From positions 1 to 42,193 of the forward strand of contig JAAKFV010000006.1 of the NCBI GenBank assembly GCA_011064875.1: DNA of 42,193 nucleotides, read 5' to 3'. This stretch comes from Candidatus Anoxychlamydiales bacterium (GTDB lineage: Bacteria; Chlamydiota; Chlamydiia; Chlamydiales; SM23-39). Shown here in pieces: positions 35,405 to 42,193 of the stretch (its first letter is position 1; every line of letters begins with the position of its first letter). The position numbers and the translations under genes were made by a program. Under the pieces are notes generated by a model. It made no database searches. It was given only the letters and a program-made list of their open reading frames with translations, and was not told where the DNA came from.

Positions 35405-36648
35405 TACAAAGAACAAATATAGGAATTTTTGGCAAAGTTAATGCCGGAAAATCCACTTTAATGAACCTTTTAACCCAGCAAGTAACATCTATAGTAGATC
35501 CAACTTTTGGAACGACAACAGATATCAAAATATCTTTAATGGAAATACATACTTTAGGACCTTTAAAACTTTTCGATACAGCAGGTATTAATGAAAAAAG
35601 CTCACTTGGAATAAAAAAAAGAAATAAAACGATAGATTGTTTAAAAAAATGTGATTTAGTTCTTTTAGTAATAGATCCAAACATAGATTTTGATGAGAAT
35701 TTTGAAATTATCAATCTCTCACAAAAATATGATAAATCCTTAATATTAATTTTCAATAATTTTGAAGGTAAAAAAAACCCAAAATCTTTAAAAGAGATCC
35801 CATATCCCCAGATATCTTTAGATCTAGCTAAAAGCGATGCTAAAGATGAGTTAATAAATTTTATCTTAAAAGCATATAAGCCAACTAAAAAGAAAAAAGA
35901 GCTTTTTCCTCATCTTAAAAAAGATGATGTAGTTTTTTTAAATATCCCAATGGATGAAGAGACCCCAGAAAAAAGACTACTTCGCCCACAATCATTTGTT
36001 CAAGAGCATTTAATAAGAAGATTTATCTCAACTTACGCTTATAGAATGGATCTAAAAAAAGCTAGAAGTGTTGATAAAAAAATCTCAAATGATGAGTTTT
36101 TACGTTTTCAAAAGCAGTTAAAACTTTTAAAAAATCACAATTTTTTAAAACTCTTAATCACAGATTCTCAAGCAATAGATATCGTTCATAAGTGGACCTT
36201 AGATGAAAATAACAAACCCATAATTGATATCACAACTTTTTCTGTGATCATGGCAAATGAAAAAAACGATTTATCGATCTTTATAAAAGGAATCGAAGCT
36301 TTTAAAATTTTAAAAGAAAATGATAAAATTTTAATAGCAGAAGCTTGCAATCACAATAGAATCAAAGAAGACATAGGAACTTATCAAATCCCTTTAAAAT
36401 TAAATAACTATTTTGGAGATGGGAAAGTTCAAATAGATCATGCCTTCGGAAGAGATTTCGCATCATATAACTTAAATGATTATAAATTAATTATTCACTG
36501 CGGCGGTTGCATGTTAGATAAACAATCAATGCAAGCGAGAATTAAAGATCTAGAAGAATCAAACGTACCAATTACAAACTACGGCATAATACTCGCATAC
36601 TTAAACTCAAAAGAAGCTTTTTCAAGAGTAATAAAACCTTTTATCTAA
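35401..36648 (+). CDS. hydF: [FeFe]-hydrogenase maturation GTPase HydF
   Basis: 415-residue scaffold that assembles the diiron subcluster and hands it to apo-HydA. The N-terminal GTPase has the P-loop GKVNAGKST (11-19) and DTAGI (59-63). The C-terminal cluster-binding motif is Cys316-x-His318, a 47-residue gap, then His366-Cys367-x2-Cys370 (CNHNR ... HCGGC), matching the HydF pattern. The ATG overlaps the hydE stop (ATGA). Its 3' end overlaps the converging cyclophilin gene by 8 bp. Confidence 0.98.
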   Translation: MIQRTNIGIFGKVNAGKSTLMNLLTQQVTSIVDPTFGTTTDIKISLMEIHTLGPLKLFDTAGINEKSSLGIKKRNKTIDCLKKCDLVLLVIDPNIDFDENFEIINLSQKYDKSLILIFNNFEGKKNPKSLKEIPYPQISLDLAKSDAKDELINFILKAYKPTKKKKELFPHLKKDDVVFLNIPMDEETPEKRLLRPQSFVQEHLIRRFISTYAYRMDLKKARSVDKKISNDEFLRFQKQLKLLKNHNFLKLLITDSQAIDIVHKWTLDENNKPIIDITTFSVIMANEKNDLSIFIKGIEAFKILKENDKILIAEACNHNRIKEDIGTYQIPLKLNNYFGDGKVQIDHAFGRDFASYNLNDYKLIIHCGGCMLDKQSMQARIKDLEESNVPITNYGIILAYLNSKEAFSRVIKPFI

Positions 36649-37207
36649 TAGCTTGATTTTCTTGGATGCCTTCTTCAGTATTAATATATGCTCTTACAAT
36701 CTTTTGTTCTATTTCTGGTTTATCTCTAAAATCAGTTTTCAGATTTTCAAGCTTTTTAACATTTTCGTAGCCTTCAATTACTTCACCAAAGATTGTATGT
36801 TTCATATTTAGCCAAGGAGTCATTTTTGTTGTTATAAAAAATTGAGAGCCATTTGTATTTGGCCCTGAATTTGCCATAGCAACAAGGCCTGCTTTATTAA
36901 ATGAAACACCTAGTTTTACTTCATCTTCGAAGGCTTTGTTCCAAATAGATTTTCCTCCAGCTCCTGTTCCTGTTGGATCCCCTGTTTGAACCATAAAATT
37001 TTTAATTACTCGATGAAATATAATTCCATCATAATAATTGCTTTCAACTAGCTTTAAAAAATTCTCACATGCTTTTGGAGCAACCTCAGGCCAAAGTTTG
37101 ATTTTAACAATTCCTTGGGTTGTCTCTAAAGTAACAATCTCGTCTGCAATAGCTTTTGTAAAAATAAATGCTGATAAAATGCTTATTACTAAAAATAATT
37201 TTTTCAT
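36641..37207 (-). CDS. Exported cyclophilin-type peptidyl-prolyl isomerase
   Basis: 188 residues with a signal peptide (MKKLFLVISILSAFIFTKAIA, cleavage before DEIVT), so probably periplasmic. The cyclophilin core has Arg in FHRVIKNFMVQTGDPTG, GSQFFITT, and W in TPWLNMKHTIFGEV, all active-site positions. AGGAG precedes the ATG. It follows a cytosolic twin by 21 bp; the two probably arose by duplication with gain or loss of the signal. It helps fold envelope proteins, of which this window encodes many. Confidence 0.96.
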   Translation of the reverse strand: MKKLFLVISILSAFIFTKAIADEIVTLETTQGIVKIKLWPEVAPKACENFLKLVESNYYDGIIFHRVIKNFMVQTGDPTGTGAGGKSIWNKAFEDEVKLGVSFNKAGLVAMANSGPNTNGSQFFITTKMTPWLNMKHTIFGEVIEGYENVKKLENLKTDFRDKPEIEQKIVRAYINTEEGIQENQAIR

Positions 37208-37228
37208 TTAAAAACTCCTATAATATAT

Positions 37229-37723
37229 TTACTTAACTTTTTCTTCCTTTTTAACATAGGCCTTTACAATTTTCTGAACACTCTCTGGGCGATCTTCAAA
37301 ATCTGTTTTAACACTCTCTAACTTTTTAACTACATCTAAGCCTTTTATAACTTCACCAAAAATAGTATGGTTCATGTTTAGCCAAGGAGTCTCTTTTGTA
37401 GTTATAAAAAACTGTGAATCATTAGTGTTAGGTCCAGCATTTGCCATAGCAAGAAGCCCAGGTCTATCAAAAGCAATATCTGCTCTCACCTCATCTTCGA
37501 ATTTCTTTCCCCAGATAGACTCCCCTCCTGCTCCAGTGCCTGTTGGATCTCCTGTTTGAATCATAAAATCTTTGATAATTCTATGAAAAACAACCCCATC
37601 ATAGTAGTGTTTATCAGTAAGTTTCATAAAATTCTCACATGCTTTGGGAGCAATATCTGGCCACAGCTTAATTTCTATTAAACCTTGAGTTGTCTCTAAA
37701 CAAACAATATTATTTTCTTTCAT
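37229..37723 (-). CDS. Cytosolic cyclophilin-type peptidyl-prolyl isomerase
   Basis: 164 residues from the ATG at 37723, chosen because GGAG lies 10 bases upstream; an ATG three codons earlier abuts that site. No signal peptide (MKENNIVCLETTQGLIEIKL). Active-site sequences FHRIIKDFMIQTGDPTG, DSQFFITT and TPWLNMNHTIFGEV are intact. It is closely similar to the downstream exported copy and probably in one transcript with it. Confidence 0.95.
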   Translation of the reverse strand: MKENNIVCLETTQGLIEIKLWPDIAPKACENFMKLTDKHYYDGVVFHRIIKDFMIQTGDPTGTGAGGESIWGKKFEDEVRADIAFDRPGLLAMANAGPNTNDSQFFITTKETPWLNMNHTIFGEVIKGLDVVKKLESVKTDFEDRPESVQKIVKAYVKKEEKVK

Positions 37724-37783
37724 ATTAAACATTCTCCATAAATTTAAAAAGATTATATTATAAAAGAACTTAAATTTAAAGCT

Positions 37784-38473
37784 TTATACAGCAAATGGTA
37801 TTACAAAAAGTAAAACTAGAAAGTAATGAAAAAAACTACCAGCTAAAACAAACACATGCCAAATAGAGTGAAAAAAAGGAACTTTTTTATCTAAAGCAAA
37901 AAATAATATCCCTAAAACATAAAAAAATCCACCATAGAGAACATACATCATCCCTTTAAATGATAGAGCTAAATAAATAGGCCTTATAACAATTAAAGCC
38001 ATACAACCCATTAGAAGATAAAATATTGTAGAGAGAACTTCAAACTTTGGACCAAAAATTGCTTTAAAGGTTATTCCAAAAGCTGTAAGACCGCATTGGA
38101 TCCCAAAAAAAGTCCAACCGATAGCGCCCTTTAGCACTAAAAGTGTTAAAGGTATATATGTTCCAAAGATCAAAAGATAAATGCTTATATGATCTAATCT
38201 TCTAAAAACTCTTTTAGCTGTTTTATGAGTAATAGAGTGGTATAGAGTCGAAATGACATATAATACAACTAGAGATCCACCATAAAAAGCACAGCTAAAG
38301 ATATGTTTTGCTGTTCCTTTAGTAATCGATTGATAAAGCAGTACAATTAATCCAATAATACTTAAAATCGCACCAAGTCCATGAATTATACTATTTGCAA
38401 TCTCTTCTTTAATGGATTGAAATGAATCTTTTGCTTTTTGAAGGGATTCTTTAGCTTTTCCTTGGATACTCAT
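37784..38473 (-). CDS. Hemolysin III / TrhA family membrane protein
   Basis: 229 residues with seven predicted membrane segments. The family's metal-binding landmarks are present: NSIIHGLGAILSIIGL, LYHSITHKTAKRVFRRLDHISIYLLIFGTYIP, and the late HSIWHVFVLAGSFFHYF. It belongs to the bacterial branch of the PAQR/HlyIII superfamily, linked to membrane-energy or lipid homeostasis; actual haemolysis is not implied. A basic, soluble N-terminal helix (SIQGKAKESLQKAKDSFQSI) precedes the core. Monocistronic. Confidence 0.93.
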   Translation of the reverse strand: MSIQGKAKESLQKAKDSFQSIKEEIANSIIHGLGAILSIIGLIVLLYQSITKGTAKHIFSCAFYGGSLVVLYVISTLYHSITHKTAKRVFRRLDHISIYLLIFGTYIPLTLLVLKGAIGWTFFGIQCGLTAFGITFKAIFGPKFEVLSTIFYLLMGCMALIVIRPIYLALSFKGMMYVLYGGFFYVLGILFFALDKKVPFFHSIWHVFVLAGSFFHYFLVLLFVIPFAV

Positions 38474-38593
38474 ATAAAAAACTATCTTTTAGGTATTTAA
38501 AAGTAATTATATTTATTTAATTAAATTTTAGCAAATATTTAATTAAAAATCTTAAGACCTGATAAAATTAAAATATTTTTTTCAAAAACATAA

Positions 38594-39658
38594 TTAATCA
38601 GCTCCAATCATTTTAATTTTTTTTCGTTTTCCTTTTAACATTGGAATTTCTTTTTCTAAATTAATTGTATGAATATTTAAATTTTTATATGTTCTATAAG
38701 ATAAAGTTCTATTGCTTAAATCTTTAACAACTACCCATTGAGTATGATCAAAAAAATTTCCATCAGCGGATCTAATAGCCCCATATGGAATATCAACAGT
38801 ATTTAAAAGATGAAATGCTAAATTAATATTTTCTCTAATGCTTTTAGTTTTTTTCACAAAATCCTTAAGTAGAGCTATTTTCACAAATCTAGAAGGTGGA
38901 GTCCAATCTCCTGGAATACCTAAAAGGCCTGAACCCTCTCCAGTTGGATCTATAACTGTACCATCGAAGTGAGTTATTTTTTTATTAACAGCTGTTAAAT
39001 TTATATAATTAGATAAATTTGTAACTTGCCATTCAAACTTTGGAGTGTTAGTTAAAACTCCAACTACATTATCTACAATATACATTTTGCCATCTAAAAA
39101 CTCTATTACCATGCTTTTGCCTGAACTATCATGCAAAGCGAAATGAATGGGAGGAACTTCTTTTAGTGCCCTAATTTCATGAAACCAAATATATATGCTT
39201 TCAAGACCAACTTTCACTTCATCTAAATTTTTAAATGATCCTAAAATCCAATTTCCTAAATCTTCTATAGCAATTGTTTCATCTGGTTTATCCTTAGGAA
39301 TTTTAGGGTATGTTGCTCCAGGAAACCAAAGAGTGCCAAGAGAGAGTCCTTTTTCATTCATTCCATCTGCAATCAAATTAAGACCGAAACTTGTCACTCC
39401 AATATATGCATATTTAGAAACCCAAGAAAGTCCTTTTTTGCTATTTGCAAGATAAGATGTGTTTTTTTCATTTTTTGGAAAAATCTTTAATTCTGATTGA
39501 AGTTTTATTCCAAATTCCATAGATCTTCCAACGACTACATTTTTCTTTTCATTTACTAGCAAAAAATCTGTGCAAGCATAAGAATATCTAACTGGCAAAG
39601 CGATAATTAGGCTTAAAATAACCAGATAACTGACTCTTTTCATAGAAAAAAAATTCAT
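38594..39658 (-). CDS. Exported choloylglycine hydrolase / penicillin V acylase-like amidase
   Basis: 354 residues. AGGAG lies 7 bases before the ATG at 39658. The signal peptide ends SYA and the next residue is Cys29 (ACTDFLLVN), the N-terminal nucleophile exposed by cleavage, as in periplasmic Ntn hydrolases of this family. GRSMEFG follows at the expected distance; family-like ADGMNEKGLSLGTLWFPGA and LTNTPKFEWQVTNLSNY are present. The substrate may be a bile acid conjugate, N-acyl homoserine lactone, or another amide; sequence does not decide. Because it is exported, it would act on external or envelope amides. Downstream of the nucleotidyltransferase gene with a 16-bp gap. Confidence 0.93.
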   Translation of the reverse strand: MNFFSMKRVSYLVILSLIIALPVRYSYACTDFLLVNEKKNVVVGRSMEFGIKLQSELKIFPKNEKNTSYLANSKKGLSWVSKYAYIGVTSFGLNLIADGMNEKGLSLGTLWFPGATYPKIPKDKPDETIAIEDLGNWILGSFKNLDEVKVGLESIYIWFHEIRALKEVPPIHFALHDSSGKSMVIEFLDGKMYIVDNVVGVLTNTPKFEWQVTNLSNYINLTAVNKKITHFDGTVIDPTGEGSGLLGIPGDWTPPSRFVKIALLKDFVKKTKSIRENINLAFHLLNTVDIPYGAIRSADGNFFDHTQWVVVKDLSNRTLSYRTYKNLNIHTINLEKEIPMLKGKRKKIKMIGAD

Positions 39659-39674
39659 AATATACTCCTAAAAA

Positions 39675-40073
39675 CTAGGTTTTTACTAAATTTCTAATCT
39701 TAAGTATATCTTTTTTATCTTTTTCTCGATTTAAAAATTCTTTCCATAAAAGAATATCTTTTAAGCTAACAAAAGGATATCCATCTATTATTTCAGCAGT
39801 ATCAATAATCTCATTCATCTTTGGTGTTAAATTGATAAAATCTTTCCAGACTTCAATGTTTCCGATTTTCATATGGTTTTCATCATAAGGCATAAATTTT
39901 TCTAAAAGTTTATTCCAAACATTTTTTTTAACCATTATGTCAATATCTTGAGCTTCTCTAATATTTCTGATTGCTAAAGGGCCTGAACCTGTAATTGCAA
40001 AGCTGCCTTTCGGCAGCTTTAACTTATCTAGCTCTTTTAGCTTTTCTAAAAAATTGAGTTTAAAATTACCCAT
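39675..40073 (-). CDS. Minimal nucleotidyltransferase-fold protein
   Basis: 132 residues from the ATG at 40073, picked because GAGG lies 9 bases upstream; an ATG six codons earlier lacks a site. The core GSFAITGSGPLAIRNIRE then D-I-D-I-M-V (about 44-49) has the G-S-G and D-x-D pattern of the polymerase-beta nucleotidyltransferase fold, and SLKDILLWKEFLNREKDKKD near the end matches the C-terminal helix of small members (AbiEii/MNT-like). It may transfer nucleotides to a protein or RNA. No obvious partner antitoxin is adjacent. Function uncertain. Confidence 0.8.
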   Translation of the reverse strand: MGNFKLNFLEKLKELDKLKLPKGSFAITGSGPLAIRNIREAQDIDIMVKKNVWNKLLEKFMPYDENHMKIGNIEVWKDFINLTPKMNEIIDTAEIIDGYPFVSLKDILLWKEFLNREKDKKDILKIRNLVKT

Positions 40074-40130
40074 AAAAGCTTTCCTCTTCATAAATTAAAA
40101 AATTATTCAAATAGTCCTTCGAAGTAACCT

Positions 40131-40682
40131 TTATTTATATACTGTAGCTTGTCCATCTGAAAATCCAGAGCTATATCCAGATAAATAGCCATCAGAAAAA
40201 CCATCTTCAAGACCAAGATCATATTGATAATTTGAATAATCAATAAAAAGATTTGTAAATTCAGCAAAAGAAATAGGCCTTGCAAAAGCAACTTTATTGC
40301 CGCTTAAATTCTCTATTACATAATCAAAACAACGTAGCCTTTTCTCATCTTCATCTTTTAATTTACCATAAAGAGCTCGATCTAAATTATTCTCACCAAT
40401 AACAATTTGATCTTGAATCATCCAATCTCCTTCTTTCCATAAAAAGTTTTCATCTACCTCTATTTTAACACTATTCCACCACTCAGACCATGTTTGAGAT
40501 CTAGGTTTAAAACAAAATAGTTCCCACATAGAATTATCATCTAACATTACAACAAAAGTATTTCCAAAAGATACATAGTGTTGCATATAAAATTTATCAA
40601 AAACGGGCTGATCTGCTTTCGCTTTTGAAAAAAATATAGCTGAGAAAATAGTTAAAACTACAAATAATTTTTTCATTTTCAT
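40131..40682 (-). CDS. Exported protein with Gly/Asp-rich repeat tail
   Basis: 183 residues. The signal peptide (MKMKKLFVVLTIFSAIFFSKAKA, then DQPV) is strikingly like that of the exported cyclophilin. The mature part begins with a W/F-rich domain (NSMWELFCFKPRSQTWSEWW) with two Cys, and the last 30 residues form four-residue repeats (LGLEDGFSDGYLSGYSSGFS). Such G-x3-G series occur in collagen-like or beta-roll tails but no family is recognised. It is divergent from the membrane-protein gene at 40734. Confidence 0.78.
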   Translation of the reverse strand: MKMKKLFVVLTIFSAIFFSKAKADQPVFDKFYMQHYVSFGNTFVVMLDDNSMWELFCFKPRSQTWSEWWNSVKIEVDENFLWKEGDWMIQDQIVIGENNLDRALYGKLKDEDEKRLRCFDYVIENLSGNKVAFARPISFAEFTNLFIDYSNYQYDLGLEDGFSDGYLSGYSSGFSDGQATVYK

Positions 40683-40733
40683 TTTGCTGATTACACCCTA
40701 TTTTTATTAGATGATCAGACAGACTACAAAGCA

Positions 40734-41279
40734 ATGCTAGCTCAAAATAGAAACATCTTAGCAGCAATGACAGCTATTACCCCAAATATTATAAATGCGG
40801 CTCTTTATGTTGTTAGCGCTATATTATGTAGCTTTAAAAAGATCCAAGAAAAAGTCTATCTTTATTCCTTCTTTTTTTGGTTCATGATAGTAAACATCGG
40901 TCAAGTCTATAGCTATATACTTTGGAGAACATTTGAAACTCACGGAGATGTTTCCATATTTTTAGAGGGTTTGAATATCTCTCCATATTGGCTTTTTATT
41001 CCTGGAATCATCTTTATTATTTTTAGCGTTTATAATATTTTGAAACATCAAATTTTAGGAGCTTATAAAACTCTTAAAATATCTCATATTTGGTCTCAAG
41101 CGATATTTTTATTTTTTGTTATCCTTATCTTATTTGGATATTACGGAGGATTGCTCTACAATATTTTAAATAAAAAGTATTTTTATTTGATCTATCCTAC
41201 CCTTTTAATCATCTTATTTTATCTGATTTGTTTCCCGAAAAACAGATGGGTTCAACATAAACTCCACGAAATGGACTAA
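40734..41279 (+). CDS. Small multi-pass membrane protein, possibly 5'-truncated
   Basis: 181 residues with about five membrane segments (about 16-34, 44-62, 85-103, 120-142, 149-168); not recognised. There is no ribosome site at the ATG, and the reading frame stays open for about 22 codons upstream without a usable start, with protein-like residues (LLDDQTDYKA). That suggests either a leaderless gene or the remnant of a longer protein. Ends with a basic tail. Confidence is moderate that it is a real coding sequence because of its hydrophobic pattern. Confidence 0.6.
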   Translation: MLAQNRNILAAMTAITPNIINAALYVVSAILCSFKKIQEKVYLYSFFFWFMIVNIGQVYSYILWRTFETHGDVSIFLEGLNISPYWLFIPGIIFIIFSVYNILKHQILGAYKTLKISHIWSQAIFLFFVILILFGYYGGLLYNILNKKYFYLIYPTLLIILFYLICFPKNRWVQHKLHEMD

Positions 41280-41320
41280 GATATTTTTATTTAAATCTAT
41301 TTCAAGTGAGATTTTTAAAA

Positions 41321-41446
41321 ATGGCTACCCCACATTTTAGGGCAAAAAACAGAGAGTTATTTTCAAATAGTTTCTTGCCAAAAGAGACTGATTTCAAAAA
41401 GCTCTTCTGCCTCAAGTCACTTGTTTCTATAGACTTAAACTTTTAG
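41321..41446 (+). CDS. Short reading frame, possible gene remnant
   Basis: A 41-codon frame, MATPHFRAKNRELFSNSFLP onward, in a stretch slightly less AT-rich than its surroundings. It lacks a good ribosome site and any recognised domain. It may be a relic of an insertion or another gene, or chance. The rest of the gap (41447-41559) is AT-rich promoter sequence with a TATAAT at 41503-41508. Confidence 0.25.
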   Translation: MATPHFRAKNRELFSNSFLPKETDFKKLFCLKSLVSIDLNF

Positions 41447-41559
41447 CTTGTTTTTTTTATGAAAATCTGGAGTTTCTATTTAAAGTAATATAAAAAAAAT
41501 GATATAATTATATATAATATATTTTATATTAATAATACCCAAATAAAGAGAGGAGAGAA

Positions 41560-42193
41560 ATGAGCGTTCCTTCGTTACGAGCTCTATCAGCCATAAATAT
41601 AGCAAGCCATAATAATGCAAATTCACGGTTTTCTTTTTTTAAACAAAAAAAAACTATAGATTTATCAAATGCTACTAAAGAAGCTTTAGAACTTATAGCA
41701 ATTTATAGTAAATATGTCTCCCAAGAATTTGGTAAAGATGCTTTTTTTGCATCTTTGGAAAAAGAGGAAGGAGATAAATATATTGTAGATGAGATGTTTT
41801 TAAATTTGATGAAAATTCGTTTTAATAAAATACCTTTAGGTAAAGATTTTTTAACTAAATTATTACATGCAGCTATAAACAAGAAATTCATATTATCAGT
41901 TAAATATTTATTAGAAATATCTTTCGATCATGCTTTAGATATAGTTAATAATAAGAATGAGTACGGCAAGACAGCTTTAATGTGGGCTGCAGCGAAAGGT
42001 CATAAAGAAATAGCGCATTTATTAATTGATGCAGAGGCAGATGTTAATCTTCGAGGTAATGATGGTAATACAGCTTTAATGTATGCAGCCCATGAAGGTC
42101 ATAAAGAAATAGTGGATTTATTAATTAATGCTGAGGCAGATGTTAATCATCAAGATAATGATGGTTGTACAGCTTTAATGTTGGCAGCCCTAA
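41560..42193 (+). CDS. Ankyrin-repeat protein, partial at the window end
   Basis: 211 codons are visible; the frame runs off the window. AGGAG precedes the ATG. The N-terminus (MSVPSLRALSAINIASHNN) is Ser/Ala/Asn-rich without a signal peptide, followed by about 80 helical residues, then ankyrin repeats from about residue 128: GKTALMWAAAKGHKEIAHLL, then two more. The repeat DNA is regular, with ACAGCTTTAATG at 41971, 42070 and 42169, exactly 99 bp apart. A Ser-rich N-terminus and eukaryote-like repeats fit a type III effector candidate in an intracellular bacterium. The total length is unknown. Confidence 0.9.
   Translation, partial: MSVPSLRALSAINIASHNNANSRFSFFKQKKTIDLSNATKEALELIAIYSKYVSQEFGKDAFFASLEKEEGDKYIVDEMFLNLMKIRFNKIPLGKDFLTKLLHAAINKKFILSVKYLLEISFDHALDIVNNKNEYGKTALMWAAAKGHKEIAHLLIDAEADVNLRGNDGNTALMYAAHEGHKEIVDLLINAEADVNHQDNDGCTALMLAAL

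Noticed and set aside
39675-40682. Type IV (AbiE-like) toxin-antitoxin pair
   Set aside because: The nucleotidyltransferase-fold protein has no adjacent antitoxin; the next gene encodes an exported protein.
41703-41891. Minus-strand 62-residue frame
   Set aside because: Opposite the ankyrin gene, which has a ribosome site and clear repeats.

Overview
The window looks like part of a low-GC chromosome of an anaerobic, environmental chlamydia. Three things point there. A tandem array of six cysteine-bearing outer-membrane barrels resembles the MOMP-like families of Simkania- and Waddlia-type chlamydiae. Ankyrin-repeat and patatin-type proteins of effector style are present. A complete [FeFe]-hydrogenase maturation set (hydG, hydE, hydF) sits beside a rubredoxin/flavodiiron pair. 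This combination matches what is known of the Anoxychlamydiales, but the lineage is inferred from gene content, not from a phylogeny.

Layout. 1-2.9 kb (minus strand): tyrS, a small coiled-coil protein, rpiA and ptsH. 3.2-5.4 kb (plus): groES-groEL behind a CIRCE-like operator and ending in a strong terminator. 5.4-6.9 kb: two divergent paralogous AsmA-like membrane proteins. 6.9-15.8 kb (minus): six MOMP-like barrel genes; the fifth has a long extension made of a Lys/Arg-rich block, a membrane segment and an acidic linker. Three genes carry matching TTGACA-type promoters and three end in near-identical hairpins, so the array reads as individually transcribed duplicates. 16-17.8 kb: a release-factor-like GGQ protein, a NifX/NafY-like protein and two small unknown proteins. 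17.8-21.1 kb (minus): a Ca2+-type P-type ATPase and an unknown exported or anchored protein. 21.1-28.5 kb (minus): flavodiiron protein, rubredoxin (46 aa), and a two-partner secretion pair (TpsA, TpsB). 28.6-32.9 kb: a GT10 fucosyltransferase-like enzyme, an MscS channel and an ankyrin-patatin protein. 32.9-36.6 kb (plus): hydGEF with overlapping genes. 36.6-40.7 kb (minus): two cyclophilins, a hemolysin-III protein, an exported choloylglycine/penicillin-V-acylase-like hydrolase, a minimal nucleotidyltransferase and an exported unknown. 40.7 kb to the end (plus): a small membrane protein and an ankyrin protein cut by the window edge.

How the parts fit. HydGEF would build the H-cluster of an [FeFe] hydrogenase; the hydrogenase itself is not in the window. 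Rubredoxin and the flavodiiron protein would remove O2 or NO and so protect such enzymes. The barrels, the TPS pair, GT10 and the hydrolase shape the envelope. The patatin and ankyrin proteins are candidates for host interaction. The most unusual object is the fifth barrel gene (12417-14387), a charge-segregated chimera that I do not recognise as any described architecture. No tRNA, rRNA, CRISPR array or intact insertion sequence was seen.
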